A DNA stretch of 64,000 nt, from contig NZ_JAUMIT010000001.1 of the NCBI RefSeq assembly GCF_030519655.1, forward strand, positions 248,001 through 312,000, written 5' to 3'. The DNA is from Wenyingzhuangia gilva. Its GTDB lineage: Bacteria; Bacteroidota; Bacteroidia; Flavobacteriales; Flavobacteriaceae. The position numbers and the translations under genes are program-made. Positions 1 through 9,215 of this stretch are shown one piece after another; the first letter of the stretch is position 1, and the number at the start of each line of letters is the position of its first letter. Under the pieces are notes generated by a model. It made no database searches, was not told the DNA's origin, and saw only the letters and a program-made list of their open reading frames with translations.

Positions 1-1
1 C

Positions 2-1204
2 ACCATCATCTATTTACAAAATAGATTGGCAGTTATGGAACTTGCTAGCAGATTGCAACAACAAGATTTTAAAAGTACTTATTATCACGCTGGTTTAAGT
101 ACTAAAGAAAAGGAAAAAAACTACCAAGCTTGGAATACTGAGGAACAAAACATTATGGTAGCTACCAGTGCTTTTGGGATGGGAATTGACAAAAGTAATG
201 TAAAACTTGTGGTTCACTTAGAAATTCCATCAACCATAGAAAGTTATGTTCAAGAAGCTGGTAGAGCAGGTAGAGATGAACAAAAATCTTTTTCATGCGT
301 AATTTTATCTCAAAATGATTTCAAAAAATTCAAAAATTTAAGCACTCAAAACGAGCTAACTTTTGAAGATGTTTTTAATGTTTATCAGAAATTAAATCAA
401 CATTTTCAAATTGCGTACGGTGAAATGATTGAACAAGCTTTTGATTTTGACATTGATGCCTTTTGCCTTAAATACAATCTTAACTCAAATAAAACAAGTA
501 AGGCGTTAAGACGATTAGATAATTATGGTATTATAAATTATCAGGAATTGTATGAAAGTAGTACCTATATAAAAGTAATTTGTAGTAGTCAGCAACTTTT
601 AAATTTTTGCGACAACCATTATAGTTATCAAATATTGATTGAAACTATTTTAAGGAACTATACAGGAATTTTTGAAATGCCAAAAAAACTAAACATCCCT
701 AGGTTGTCTAGTAAAACAGAAATCTCTATTCCTGAAATTGATAAAAAACTATCTTATTTAAAAGACATTCAGTTTATTGAATACGAAAAAAAACAAAATA
801 ACCATAGTTTACAGTTTTTAGTTCCCAGAGAAGACAAACAAACGATTAATGTAGTTAAAAAAGATTTGGTTGATTTGAATCATATCGACAATGAAAAAAG
901 CAGAAGTACCTTGACTTATTTTGAAAACGAAAACATTTGTAGAAACCAACTGATTTTAAATTACTTTAATGAAAAGACTACAGAAAACTGTGGTATTTGC
1001 GATATTTGTTTAGAAAACACAAAAAGCATCAACCTAGAAAATTTAAGTAAGAATGCTCTTGCGTTTTTAAAAAGCAAACCACATACCTTTAATGATTTGA
1101 TGATTGCTTTAAAAATAAACTCCATCAGTTTAAAAAAAGTGTTAAAGTATTTAATCAACGAAAATTACATCCAACAAAACCAACAATATTATCAATTGAT
1201 ATGA
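2..1204 (+). CDS. recQ: RecQ-family ATP-dependent DNA helicase, 3' part
   Basis: C-terminal part of a 3'-5' DNA helicase acting in recombination and fork repair. The frame is open to the window edge, so the N-terminal helicase half (Walker A, DEAH box) lies outside; this is an edge truncation, not a pseudogene, and the in-frame TTG at 26 is not a start. Visible are motif V (VATSAFGMGID) and motif VI (QEAGRAGRD, with the arginine finger). A zinc-binding set follows (Cys 305, 322, 325 and 328, counting from the TTG), lying about 220 residues after motif VI, further than in E. coli RecQ, so a winged-helix-like stretch probably precedes it. No HRDC domain is evident. The stop overlaps the fmt start (ATGA). 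Confidence 0.92.
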   Translation, partial: TIIYLQNRLAVMELASRLQQQDFKSTYYHAGLSTKEKEKNYQAWNTEEQNIMVATSAFGMGIDKSNVKLVVHLEIPSTIESYVQEAGRAGRDEQKSFSCVILSQNDFKKFKNLSTQNELTFEDVFNVYQKLNQHFQIAYGEMIEQAFDFDIDAFCLKYNLNSNKTSKALRRLDNYGIINYQELYESSTYIKVICSSQQLLNFCDNHYSYQILIETILRNYTGIFEMPKKLNIPRLSSKTEISIPEIDKKLSYLKDIQFIEYEKKQNNHSLQFLVPREDKQTINVVKKDLVDLNHIDNEKSRSTLTYFENENICRNQLILNYFNEKTTENCGICDICLENTKSINLENLSKNALAFLKSKPHTFNDLMIALKINSISLKKVLKYLINENYIQQNQQYYQLI

Positions 1205-2145
1205 GTAAATTAAGAATTGTATTTATGGGAACGCCAGATTTTGCTGTGACCATTTTAGATAAAGTTTTACAAGAAAACTACAACGTAGTAGGAGTTATTA
1301 CCGCTCCAGACAAACAAGCTGGTAGAGGAAGAAAAGTTCAACAATCTGCAGTAAAGCAATACGCTGTAGAAAAAGGATTAACAGTTTTACAACCTACCAA
1401 TTTAAAAGCTCCAGAATTCCAAGCAGAATTAGAAGTTTTAAATCCTAATTTACAAATTGTAGTAGCTTTTAGAATGCTGCCACAATCTGTATGGAGTTTA
1501 CCAGAATATGGAACTTTTAATCTTCACGCCTCTTTATTGCCAGATTATAGAGGTGCTGCCCCTATTAACTGGGCAATTATTAATGGAGAAACCGAAACAG
1601 GAACATCTACTTTCTTTTTAGATGATAAAATCGATACTGGAGAAATTATTCTACAAAACAAAACTACTATCGGTGCAAACGAAACTGTGGGAGAATTACA
1701 CGACAAGTTAATGCATTTAGGAAGTGATTTGGTGATAGAAACTTTAGAATTAATAGAACAAGGAAAAGTTAAAACACAAAAACAAGCAGCACATAGTGAT
1801 AAATTAGCCTATAAAATTCATACGGATACTTGTAAAATAAACTGGAATCAAACCAGTGATAAAATTCACAATCATATTAGAGGTTTAAATCCATATCCTG
1901 CAGCATGGACTACTTTGGTAAACGATGATCAAGAAATTAGTGTTAAAATTTATGGATGTGAAATCATCGATGAACCTCATCAATTAAATCCTGGAAGTAT
2001 TGTTACCGATAAAAAGACCATTAAAGTGGCAACATTAAATGGATTCATAAAAATCAACCAATTAAAACTAGCAGGTAAAAAACTAATGGATGCTGTTAGT
2101 CTACTAAATGGATATACTTTTGCTGAGAACGCAAATATGCAGTAA
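1201..2145 (+). CDS. fmt: Methionyl-tRNA formyltransferase
   Basis: Transfers a formyl group from 10-formyl-THF to initiator Met-tRNA in the cytoplasm. At 314 residues it has the normal length. The formyltransferase fold starts with RIVFMGTPDFA, and the catalytic triad is visible as Asn107 and His109 (NLHASLLPDYRGAAP) plus Asp145 (KIDTGEI). The C-terminal OB-like tRNA-binding domain follows from about residue 205. The start ATG overlaps the recQ stop by four bases, so the two are probably co-transcribed and translationally coupled. Def, the enzyme that later removes the formyl group, is encoded at 23482. Confidence 0.97.
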   Translation: MSKLRIVFMGTPDFAVTILDKVLQENYNVVGVITAPDKQAGRGRKVQQSAVKQYAVEKGLTVLQPTNLKAPEFQAELEVLNPNLQIVVAFRMLPQSVWSLPEYGTFNLHASLLPDYRGAAPINWAIINGETETGTSTFFLDDKIDTGEIILQNKTTIGANETVGELHDKLMHLGSDLVIETLELIEQGKVKTQKQAAHSDKLAYKIHTDTCKINWNQTSDKIHNHIRGLNPYPAAWTTLVNDDQEISVKIYGCEIIDEPHQLNPGSIVTDKKTIKVATLNGFIKINQLKLAGKKLMDAVSLLNGYTFAENANMQ

Positions 2146-2239
2146 ATACTAACACAGTACATAAAACAACAATTTTAAACCCTCTTTATCAACAAAAACA
2201 GAAAGTTATTAACAATTCAATGTTTTTAAGGGCTGAACA

Positions 2240-2270
2240 CTTGCACAAGCTATAATTCCTTATATATTTG
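2240..2270 (+). promoter_or_regulatory. Bacteroidetes-type promoter of the HU gene
   Basis: A -33 element CTTG (2240-2243, consensus TTTG) is followed after exactly 19 bases by a perfect -7 element TATATTTG (2263-2270, consensus TAnnTTTG). The HU start codon lies 42 bases further on. One of the two best promoter matches in the window. Confidence 0.72.
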
Positions 2271-2312
2271 TTTATGTATAAACTTATTTAATTTAAAATA
2301 AAATATTCAGTT

Positions 2313-2585
2313 ATGAACAAATCAGATTTAATCGATGCAATTGCAACAGATGCAGGAATTTCTAAAACAGCAGCTAAAGCAGCTTTAGAATCAGTAACAA
2401 ACAATGTAACTTCTACTTTAAAAGATGGAGGAAAAGTTTCATTAATTGGATGGGGAACTTGGTCAGTATCTAAAAGACCTGCTAGAGATGGTAGAAACCC
2501 TCAAACTGGAGCTACTATTAAAATTGCAGAGAAAAACGTTGTTAAGTTTAAGCCAGGTGCTGGATTATCAGACGCTGTAAACTAA
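2313..2585 (+). CDS. hup: HU-family histone-like DNA-binding protein
   Basis: Small nucleoid protein of 90 residues that dimerises, and bends and compacts DNA. It shows the HU/IHF pattern: an N-terminal helix pair beginning MNKSDLIDAIA, a central strand region with GWGTW, and the beta-arm segment GRNPQTG with the conserved Arg-Asn-Pro that intercalates into the minor groove. It is monocistronic, with a strong promoter at 2240-2270 and an intrinsic terminator at 2604-2633. Flavobacteria often carry several HU paralogues; this is a standard-length HU without a C-terminal extension. Confidence 0.95.
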   Translation: MNKSDLIDAIATDAGISKTAAKAALESVTNNVTSTLKDGGKVSLIGWGTWSVSKRPARDGRNPQTGATIKIAEKNVVKFKPGAGLSDAVN

Positions 2586-2603
2586 TAACAAGTTATAGTA
2601 TTT

Positions 2604-2633
2604 AAAACTCCTTTGAAAAAAGGAGTTTTTTTT
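2604..2633 (+). terminator. Intrinsic terminator of HU gene
   Basis: Nine-base stem AAAACTCCT / AGGAGTTTT (2604-2612 and 2621-2629), eight-base loop, then a run of T. Confidence 0.85.
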
Positions 2634-2672
2634 ATGCTTTTTTTTTCTTATGTTTATTAAAAAGCTATAGTT

Positions 2673-3230
2673 ATGCCTTTCTTAAAACCCTCTAAAGGAA
2701 GATTACTAATTGCTGAGCCTTCTATATTAGGAGACTTATCATTTAATCGTTCCATTATTTTACTTACAGAGCACACCAAAGCCAGCTCTATAGGGTTTAT
2801 TATGAATAAACCTTTGGGATATAGCTTAAACGATTTGATTCCAGAAATTAAATGTGATTTTAAAGTTTATCAAGGTGGCCCCGTAGAACAAGACAATCTA
2901 TATTTTATTCATAAAATTCCTAACCTACTAACCAATAGTGTAAAAGTGACTGATGGTATTTATTGGGGAGGAGATTTTAATGAATTATCGCGGTTACTGA
3001 ATGAAGGTTTGGTAAAAAATGAAGATATTAGGTTTTTTCTTGGCTACTCAGGCTGGGGACAAGGACAATTAAATTATGAATGGGAAAGAGACTCTTGGTT
3101 GGTTAGAGAAAACGATTACCAAAACATTTTTAGCACCCACAATAGAAATTTGTGGAAAGAAAATTTAATGGAACTTGGCGGAAAATATCAAATATGGGCA
3201 AATGCTCCTATAGATCCTAACCTAAATTAG
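2673..3230 (+). CDS. YqgE/AlgH family protein (UPF0301)
   Basis: Conserved bacterial protein of 185 residues; the biochemical function is unsettled (AlgH was first named as a regulator in Pseudomonas). Family signatures are visible: GRLLIAEPSILGD near the N-terminus, GFIMNKPLG, VYQGGPVE, and GYSGWGQGQL followed by W and L residues. No signal peptide or membrane segment is seen, so it is probably cytoplasmic. Its last 14 bases overlap the convergent aminotransferase gene. In Flavobacteriia it commonly lies near HU and an aminotransferase, as here (from memory). Confidence 0.9.
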   Translation: MPFLKPSKGRLLIAEPSILGDLSFNRSIILLTEHTKASSIGFIMNKPLGYSLNDLIPEIKCDFKVYQGGPVEQDNLYFIHKIPNLLTNSVKVTDGIYWGGDFNELSRLLNEGLVKNEDIRFFLGYSGWGQGQLNYEWERDSWLVRENDYQNIFSTHNRNLWKENLMELGGKYQIWANAPIDPNLN

Positions 3231-4044
3231 CCATCAATTCTGTAATTTCAGCCACCGTTTTTGTTTCAAAGGTCTTTTTTCGGTACTTAGTTACGGGCTG
3301 AATTCCTACAATAACGTTGGTTAAGAACACCTCATCTGCTTTTTGAATGGCAAATGGAGAAATAGAAGTTTCTTCAATTTCAAAATCTGCGTTTTTTTCT
3401 AAAACATCTATGATGTTTTTTCTCATCACTCCTTTTACACAACCATCAGACAAAGGTGGCGTAGTAATTACATTTCCTTTTACCAAAAAGATATTTCCAT
3501 TGGTAAATTCGACCACATTTTTATTACTATTTAATAACACACAGTTATCAAATTCGTTCTCTTGAGCATAAATACCCGCTAAAACATTGGTGATTTTATT
3601 GTTGGTTTTAACAGTAGAAAGCAAATTGGGATTGATCATAAAGTCTTTATACAAATCAACCACATAATCATTTTTTATAACAACCTCTACTTTTTTAGCT
3701 TCTACCACATAAGAAACTTGATGGTTTACTGGAGCATACAATCCGTCTGCATCTCTATAAACTGTAAATTTTACTCTATTTTCTGTCCCTGTATTGGCGT
3801 TAATTGTTTTTAAAATCTCTGCTTCAAAAAACTCTAAAGTAAAATCCATCGGAATTTGCATACGTAACATACGCATAGAAGCCATTAATCTAAAGTAATG
3901 ATCTTCACAAAACAGAACAGTTTCATCTTTTATTTTAATGGTTTCAAACAAAGCATCACCATATTTAAACGCCCTGTTATTAAAATTGATTTGATTGTTG
4001 TTTTCTGAAACAATATTCCCATTAAAATTAATCATGCTACTCAT
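3217..4044 (-). CDS. Class IV aminotransferase (PabC / branched-chain aminotransferase-like)
   Basis: PLP-dependent enzyme of fold type IV with 275 residues. The N-terminal domain contains FNNRAFKYGDALFET, typical of 4-amino-4-deoxychorismate lyase and D-amino acid/branched-chain aminotransferases. The PLP Schiff-base lysine is probably Lys146 in the STVKTNNK segment, followed by NVLAGIYA. A 4-amino-4-deoxychorismate lyase role (folate synthesis) is my first guess, but the subfamily cannot be decided by eye. The start could also be Met4 (ATG at 4033-4035). The 3' end overlaps the convergent YqgE gene by 14 bases. Confidence 0.82.
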   Translation of the reverse strand: MSSMINFNGNIVSENNNQINFNNRAFKYGDALFETIKIKDETVLFCEDHYFRLMASMRMLRMQIPMDFTLEFFEAEILKTINANTGTENRVKFTVYRDADGLYAPVNHQVSYVVEAKKVEVVIKNDYVVDLYKDFMINPNLLSTVKTNNKITNVLAGIYAQENEFDNCVLLNSNKNVVEFTNGNIFLVKGNVITTPPLSDGCVKGVMRKNIIDVLEKNADFEIEETSISPFAIQKADEVFLTNVIVGIQPVTKYRKKTFETKTVAEITELMANLG

Positions 4045-4065
4045 ATATTTTTGGCAAATTTACAT

Positions 4066-4096
4066 AAAAAAAGCCTTGATATTCATCAAAGCTTTT
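4066..4096 (-). terminator. Intrinsic terminator of START-like gene
   Basis: Stem 4070-4080 / 4085-4095 (AAAGCCTTGAT with ATCAAAGCTTT, one mismatch), loop ATTC, and an A-run at 4066-4069 that reads as a U-tract on the minus strand. Confidence 0.7.
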
Positions 4097-4116
4097 ATAC
4101 AATTGGTGCTTTTTAA

Positions 4117-4509
4117 TTATGCTCCAATAATGTGTTTTAGTTCAGAAATTTGATTTTCCCACAACATTTTTGCTTCGTCCATCTCATCTTCCTCTGCAAA
4201 ATCTGTAATAATTAAAGACACGTCTTTGGTAAGGGCATCTACTTGAATTTTAAATTCAAAATAAGCATTATCATCTTCATCTTCTACCCAATGAAATTTT
4301 GCTCGATCATCCGTTTTTGAAGCCAACAATTTTGCTTGTTCTTCTGCACCATCCCAAATAAAGGTAAACATCTCACCTCTAGAATTTACATTGTCTGCAA
4401 ACCACTCTCCTAAACCTGAAGGAGTTGCAAAATACTGATACAACATTGATGGTGATGCGTGTATAGGGAATTCTATCTGAAACTTTTCTTTAACCATGAT
4501 CGTACTCAT
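4117..4509 (-). CDS. START-like / SRPBCC-fold protein
   Basis: Small protein of the Bet v1-like (SRPBCC/AHSA1-like) fold, a hydrophobic-ligand-binding scaffold. Visible are the opening strand IEFPIHASPSMLYQY, the GLGEWFADNV segment, and a long C-terminal helix ending in an ISELKHIIGA-like sequence. A longer frame opens at 4527, but family members start close to the first beta strand. I therefore favour the internal ATG at 4507-4509, with 4495-4497 as the next choice. The ligand is unknown. It is rich in acidic residues and has no signal peptide. It sits between the aminotransferase and the DUF4294 gene on the same strand. Confidence 0.8.
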   Translation of the reverse strand: MSTIMVKEKFQIEFPIHASPSMLYQYFATPSGLGEWFADNVNSRGEMFTFIWDGAEEQAKLLASKTDDRAKFHWVEDEDDNAYFEFKIQVDALTKDVSLIITDFAEEDEMDEAKMLWENQISELKHIIGA

Positions 4510-4571
4510 TTTTTTGATGGTTGGCAAAGTAATATTTTTTTACTTATTAAAAAAAGAATGTGGTTTTAAAG

Positions 4572-5258
4572 TTATTTCTTTTTTTCGATGTGAATTTCCC
4601 TAACAGGTAAAGGCATTTTTGCACTTGGTAAAACAGATGGATATCTTTCTAGTTGGCCATATAAAAATGCTTGTTGCAAAATATGCTCAATCATATAATC
4701 TTCCATCACATTTTCTGGATGGTATTCTAAATCCAAATCAATCTTAAAAAAACTTGCAGAAAATCTATACCAAAATGCTCTAAACTTCCCTCGTTTGTCT
4801 TTTATATGTTCGTTAACCGTTTCCCCAGTAAGTCTATGGATTAACTTAATTAAAATCCTTCCTTCAGTTCTAGTTAATTTTTTTACATCATCAGAAAACT
4901 GTTCCTCAAAAATCTCTTGTTTTTCTTTAATATATCTCTTACGCTTTCTAGAAGAATCTATGTTTTTAATAGAGGCATTTAGACTATCTAATTTTTGCTT
5001 TGCCAATACTGCATATGGATACGCTTTGTAAGTCTTTTTCCTAAACCAAGCATAATAACGCATGTCATAATGATTTGTGAATTTCGGTTTTGGAAACAAC
5101 ACAACAGTATCTAATTGTATTTCTTCATCAGGATCTGTAATAACATATACATCTTTATATTGCTCCTTTAAATCACTCCCCTCTTTTTTCTGAGCTAGAA
5201 CAACTAAAGAAATCAACATAAAAACTAAAGAAACTGATATTTGTAATTTTAATTTCAT
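4572..5258 (-). CDS. DUF4294 family exported protein
   Basis: Bacteroidota-specific family of unknown function. The frame is open from 5306, but the ATG at 5256-5258 gives a typical signal peptide (MKLKLQISVSLVFMLISLVV followed by LAQ), so I place the start there (228 residues). After the signal peptide comes a segment RYYAWFRKKTYKAYPYA, a basic helical region rich in Lys, Arg and Glu, and a conserved C-terminal block with TGETVNEHIKD and LEYHPEN. No catalytic motif is recognised. It is probably periplasmic or surface-associated. It is transcribed divergently from the M42 peptidase gene. Confidence 0.82.
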   Translation of the reverse strand: MKLKLQISVSLVFMLISLVVLAQKKEGSDLKEQYKDVYVITDPDEEIQLDTVVLFPKPKFTNHYDMRYYAWFRKKTYKAYPYAVLAKQKLDSLNASIKNIDSSRKRKRYIKEKQEIFEEQFSDDVKKLTRTEGRILIKLIHRLTGETVNEHIKDKRGKFRAFWYRFSASFFKIDLDLEYHPENVMEDYMIEHILQQAFLYGQLERYPSVLPSAKMPLPVREIHIEKKK

Positions 5259-5330
5259 CAATACCAAAAATACATAATTAACCTGCTTAAAAACAAGAAT
5301 CAACATGCATATTATCTAAAATCAAAATAG

Positions 5331-5338
5331 TACTTTTG
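5331..5338 (+). promoter_or_regulatory. Possible -7 promoter element for M42 peptidase
   Basis: TACTTTTG matches TAnnTTTG and lies 20 bases before the start codon; no clear -33 element is visible. Confidence 0.35.
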
Positions 5339-5358
5339 AGTACTTAAAAAATCGATAC

Positions 5359-6471
5359 ATGATGAGTGAACAGACAATTTTAAACAAAAAGTCATTAGAC
5401 TTTTTAGAAGAATATTTAAACAATGCTGCTCCAACAGGTTACGAAAGTAATGGGCAAAAAATTTGGATGGATTATTTAAAACCTTATGTAGATGAATTTA
5501 TTACAGATGCATATGGTTCTGCTGTAGGAGTTATAAATCCAAAGGCAGAATATAAAGTTGTGATTGAAGGACATGCTGATGAAATTTCTTGGTATGTTAA
5601 TTATATTACCGATAACGGATTAATTCACGTGATTAGAAATGGTGGTAGTGATCATATTATTGCTCCATCAAAAAAAGTAAACATTCATACTAAAAAAGGA
5701 ATTGTAAAAGGTGTTTTTGGATGGCCAGCTATTCACACACGATTAAAGGGAAAGGAAGAAGATACTCCTAAAATTGAAAACATTACTATTGATGTGGGTT
5801 GCGATACCAAAGAAGAAGTTTTGGCATTGGGCGTACATGTTGGTTGCGTGATTACATATCCTGATACTTTTGAAATTTTAAACGGAAATAAATTTGTTTG
5901 TAGAGCCTTAGACAACCGTATGGGAGGATTTATGATTGCAGAAGTGGCTCGTTTAATTAAAGAAAACAATATTGATTTGCCGTTTGGTTTATATGTAACC
6001 AACTCTGTGCAAGAAGAAATTGGTTTACGTGGAGCAGAAATGATTACACAAACCATTAAACCTAATGTTGCCATTGTAACTGATGTTTGTCACGACACGA
6101 CTACGCCAATGATTGATAAAAAATCTGAAGGTGATAGTAAAATTGGTGCTGGGCCTGTAATTTCTTATGCTCCAGCGATTCAACACAATGTAAGAGAGTT
6201 GATTATTGAAACTGCTGAAAAGAATGAAATTCCTTTCCAACGTCACGCATCATCAAGAGCAACGGGAACTGACACAGATGCTTTTGCTTATAGTAACGGA
6301 GGCGTTCCTTCTGCTTTGATTTCTTTACCATTAAGATACATGCATACTACTGTAGAAATGGTACATAGAAGTGATGTAGAAAACGTTATTAAATTAATTT
6401 TTGAAAGCGTTAAACAAATTAAAGAAGGAGAAAACTTTAACTATTTTCAAGAAAAAAGTTATAGTCTTTAA
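5359..6471 (+). CDS. M42-family metallo-aminopeptidase (glutamyl aminopeptidase-like)
   Basis: Cytosolic di-metal aminopeptidase of the M42 family (FrvX/PepA/TET-like), 370 residues, which trims N-terminal residues from peptides and usually forms large dodecamers. Metal ligands and catalytic residues are recognisable: EGHADEISW (His and Asp), CRALDNRMGG (bridging Asp), QEEIGLRGA (catalytic Glu pair), VTDVCHDT (Asp) and the C-terminal HTTVEMVHRSD (His). The start has two consecutive Met codons; either is possible. It is a single-gene unit, with a strong terminator at 6491-6527. Confidence 0.93.
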   Translation: MMSEQTILNKKSLDFLEEYLNNAAPTGYESNGQKIWMDYLKPYVDEFITDAYGSAVGVINPKAEYKVVIEGHADEISWYVNYITDNGLIHVIRNGGSDHIIAPSKKVNIHTKKGIVKGVFGWPAIHTRLKGKEEDTPKIENITIDVGCDTKEEVLALGVHVGCVITYPDTFEILNGNKFVCRALDNRMGGFMIAEVARLIKENNIDLPFGLYVTNSVQEEIGLRGAEMITQTIKPNVAIVTDVCHDTTTPMIDKKSEGDSKIGAGPVISYAPAIQHNVRELIIETAEKNEIPFQRHASSRATGTDTDAFAYSNGGVPSALISLPLRYMHTTVEMVHRSDVENVIKLIFESVKQIKEGENFNYFQEKSYSL

Positions 6472-6490
6472 GACCAAAAATACACTCAAC

Positions 6491-6527
6491 AAAAAGGGCT
6501 AGAAATAATTTTCCAGCCCTTTTTGTT
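6491..6527 (+). terminator. Intrinsic terminator of M42 peptidase gene
   Basis: Ten-base stem AAAAAGGGCT (6491-6500) / AGCCCTTTTT (6515-6524), with a T-rich tail. The remaining bases up to fbp (about 190 bp) show no gene or clear promoter. Confidence 0.85.
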
Positions 6528-6723
6528 TCTTTAAATTATAGATCTATTAAAAACTTTAATTCACTAAATATATTTATTCGTTCTCTTCAATATTATAAGT
6601 GTTAAAACAACACCAATGCAAAAAGCACAAACTGCTTAAAAACAGTCAAAAACAAGTTACGAAATCGTTGTAGTAAAATAAAAAAAAGTATGATATTTAT
6701 AGCATCTAATAAAACTGAACTAT

Positions 6724-7731
6724 ATGTCATATCAACACAAAACCTTAGGAGAATTTATCAATGAAAATCAACATGCTTTTAAATACACCACAGGTGAATT
6801 ATCAAGCTTAATTAATTCTATTAGACTAGCTGCAAAAGTAGTAAATCACGAAGTAAACAAAGCAGGATTGGTTGATATTACAGGGGCTGCAGGTGATGTA
6901 AATGTTCAGGGGGAAGCGCAACAGAAATTAGATGTTTATGCCAACGATAAGTTTATACAAACCATGATTAATAGAAACATTGTTTGTGGAATTACAAGTG
7001 AAGAAGAAGATGATTTTATTGTGGTGAATAGTAAAGACAAAAATCACCAAAATAAATATGTGGTATTGATAGATCCTTTAGATGGTTCTTCTAATATTGA
7101 TGTAAATGTATCTGTGGGAACCATTTTTTCTATCTACAGAAGAATTACACCTATTGGAACGCCTGTAACCAAAGAAGATTTTTTACAAGAAGGAAAACAC
7201 CAAGTAGCAGCAGGTTATATTATTTATGGAACCTCAACTATGTTAGTGTACTCCACAGGACACGGTGTAAACGGTTTTACATTAAACCCAGCTATTGGAA
7301 CTTTTTACTTATCTCACCCAGACATGGAATTCCCTGAAGATGGAAATATTTATTCTGTAAATGAAGGAAACTATTTAGAATTTCCAGAAGGAATTAAAAA
7401 ATACATTAAATACTGTCAGCAAATAGAAGATGATAGACCTTATACAAGTAGATATATTGGATCTTTAGCCTCAGATTTTCATAGAAACATGATTAAGGGT
7501 GGAATTTATATGTATCCAAAAAGTACTAAAAATCCTCAAGGAAAATTGAGATTGTTATACGAATGTAATCCTATGGCATTTTTAGCGGAACAAGCCAACG
7601 GAAAAGCGAGTGATGGATACACCAGAATATTAGATATTAAACCTACTGAACTACACCAAAGAGTGCCATTTATTTGTGGTAGTAGAAATATGGTTGATAA
7701 AGCTGAAGCGTTTATGAAACAATACTCCTAG
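6724..7731 (+). CDS. fbp: Class I fructose-1,6-bisphosphatase
   Basis: Gluconeogenic phosphatase converting fructose-1,6-bisphosphate to fructose-6-phosphate; 335 residues, the usual length. The metal-binding signature [20 protein letters not shown] and the preceding acidic TSEEED loop (Glu ligands) are intact. The substrate-binding segment [20 protein letters not shown] and the C-terminal EANGKAS-type block (EQANGKAS) are also seen. It stands alone, with a terminator shared with the convergent cca gene at 7746-7777. Confidence 0.97.
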   Translation: MSYQHKTLGEFINENQHAFKYTTGELSSLINSIRLAAKVVNHEVNKAGLVDITGAAGDVNVQGEAQQKLDVYANDKFIQTMINRNIVCGITSEEEDDFIVVNSKDKNHQNKYVVLIDPLDGSSNIDVNVSVGTIFSIYRRITPIGTPVTKEDFLQEGKHQVAAGYIIYGTSTMLVYSTGHGVNGFTLNPAIGTFYLSHPDMEFPEDGNIYSVNEGNYLEFPEGIKKYIKYCQQIEDDRPYTSRYIGSLASDFHRNMIKGGIYMYPKSTKNPQGKLRLLYECNPMAFLAEQANGKASDGYTRILDIKPTELHQRVPFICGSRNMVDKAEAFMKQYS

Positions 7732-7745
7732 TCAACCCACATCAT

Positions 7746-7777
7746 AAAAAATCCGAAGAGAAATCTTCGGATTTTTT
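7746..7777. terminator. Bidirectional terminator between fbp and cca
   Basis: Near-perfect palindrome AAAAATCCGAAGA ... TCTTCGGATTTTT with loop GAAA, between convergent genes. Confidence 0.85.
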
Positions 7778-7793
7778 GTGTTTAAAATTTATT

Positions 7794-9215
7794 TTATGCT
7801 TTTAACCCTAAAGCTTCTCCCCTTTTTAGCATTAGTTGATAAGCTTCATCATAATCGTTTGAAATTTTTCCGTCTAAGATAGCTTCTTTAATAAAGTCTT
7901 TAATTTGACCTATTTCTCTGCAAGGCTTTAAATTAAAAGTTTTCATGATAATTTCTCCAGAAATTGGGGGCTCAAAATTACGAACCTTATCACGTTCTTC
8001 AACTTCTTTAATTTTATCTCTAACCAATCTAAAGTTATTGTGATAACGTCTAAATTTATTAGGATTTTTTGTGGTGATATCTGCCTCACACAAAGTCATT
8101 AAACTTTCAATATCATCTCCTGCATCAAAAATTAACCTACGAACGGCAGAATCTGTTACTTCTGAAGCCAGTACAATAGGTCTTGAACTTAATAACACCA
8201 TTTTCTGTACAAACTTCATCTTATTATTTAATGGTAATTTTAATCGCTTAAACAATTTAAATACCATTTTAGAACCCACAAACTCATGATTATGAAAGGT
8301 CCATCCTACTTTTTTAGAAAAACGTTTGGTAGGAGCTTTTCCAATATCATGTAACAAAGCAGCCCAACGCAACCATACATCATCTGTGTTTTCAGAAATA
8401 TTATCAACAACTTCTAAAGTGTGATAAAAATTATCTTTATGCTTTTGTCCTTCTACCTCTTGCACTCCTTTTAAAGCGGTTAATTCTGGTAGAATTTGAT
8501 GTAACAATCCTGTTTCTTCTAAATGTAAAAAACCTACTGATGGCACTGGAGATTCTAAAATTTTATTGACCTCAACCATGACTCTTTCTCGAGTAATAAT
8601 TTCTAATCTTTCGGCATTTTTAGTAATAGCCGACAAAGATTCTTTTTCAATCTCAAAATTTAATTGCGTAGCGAACCTAATGGCACGCATCATTCTTAGC
8701 GGATCATCAGAATAAGTGATGTCTGGGTCTAATGGTGTACGAATTATTTTAGACTTTAAATCATCAATTCCTCCAAAAGGATCCAACAAATCCCCCAAAG
8801 AATTTTCATTTAAAGAAATTGCCAAAGCGTTGATGGTAAAATCTCTTCTATTTTGATCATCTTGTAAAGTTCCCTCTTCAACTTCTGGATTTCTACTATC
8901 TTCTGTATAAGATTCTTTTCTAGCCCCAACAAACTCAATTTCTATGTCTTGATAACGCAACATAGCCGTGCCATAAGTTTTAAAAACTTGTACTTTTGGT
9001 TTGTTAGGTAATAAATCTGCTACTTTTAAAGCCAAATCAATTCCGCTCCCAATGGCAACCACATCAATGTCTTTTGCAGTACCTCTTTGTAAAATAAAAT
9101 CACGTACAAAACCACCAATCACAAAAGCATCTACTTCTAATTGTTTTGCAGCTTTGGTGATATATTCAAAAACGGGATGTTCAATGGCAGATTTATAGTT
9201 CTCTAGAATTTGCAT
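7794..9215 (-). CDS. cca: CCA-adding tRNA nucleotidyltransferase with HD domain
   Basis: Adds or repairs the 3' CCA end of tRNAs; 473 residues. The class II nucleotidyltransferase head has GGFVRDFIL and the metal-binding DID of AKDIDVVAIG, followed by an RRDFTINAL motif and the neck domain DPLRMMRAIRFA. The C-terminal half carries an HD phosphohydrolase domain (LLHDIGKAPTKRF, with a later HNHEFVGS). The start shares one base with the tsaC stop (TAATG), so the two genes are translationally coupled. Poly(A) polymerase is the main alternative for this family, but the length and HD domain favour a CCA enzyme. Confidence 0.93.
   Translation of the reverse strand: MQILENYKSAIEHPVFEYITKAAKQLEVDAFVIGGFVRDFILQRGTAKDIDVVAIGSGIDLALKVADLLPNKPKVQVFKTYGTAMLRYQDIEIEFVGARKESYTEDSRNPEVEEGTLQDDQNRRDFTINALAISLNENSLGDLLDPFGGIDDLKSKIIRTPLDPDITYSDDPLRMMRAIRFATQLNFEIEKESLSAITKNAERLEIITRERVMVEVNKILESPVPSVGFLHLEETGLLHQILPELTALKGVQEVEGQKHKDNFYHTLEVVDNISENTDDVWLRWAALLHDIGKAPTKRFSKKVGWTFHNHEFVGSKMVFKLFKRLKLPLNNKMKFVQKMVLLSSRPIVLASEVTDSAVRRLIFDAGDDIESLMTLCEADITTKNPNKFRRYHNNFRLVRDKIKEVEERDKVRNFEPPISGEIIMKTFNLKPCREIGQIKDFIKEAILDGKISNDYDEAYQLMLKRGEALGLKA

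Noticed and set aside
26-1204. TTG at 26 as a recQ start
   Set aside because: The frame is open to the window edge and upstream codons continue the helicase fold; the true start is outside.
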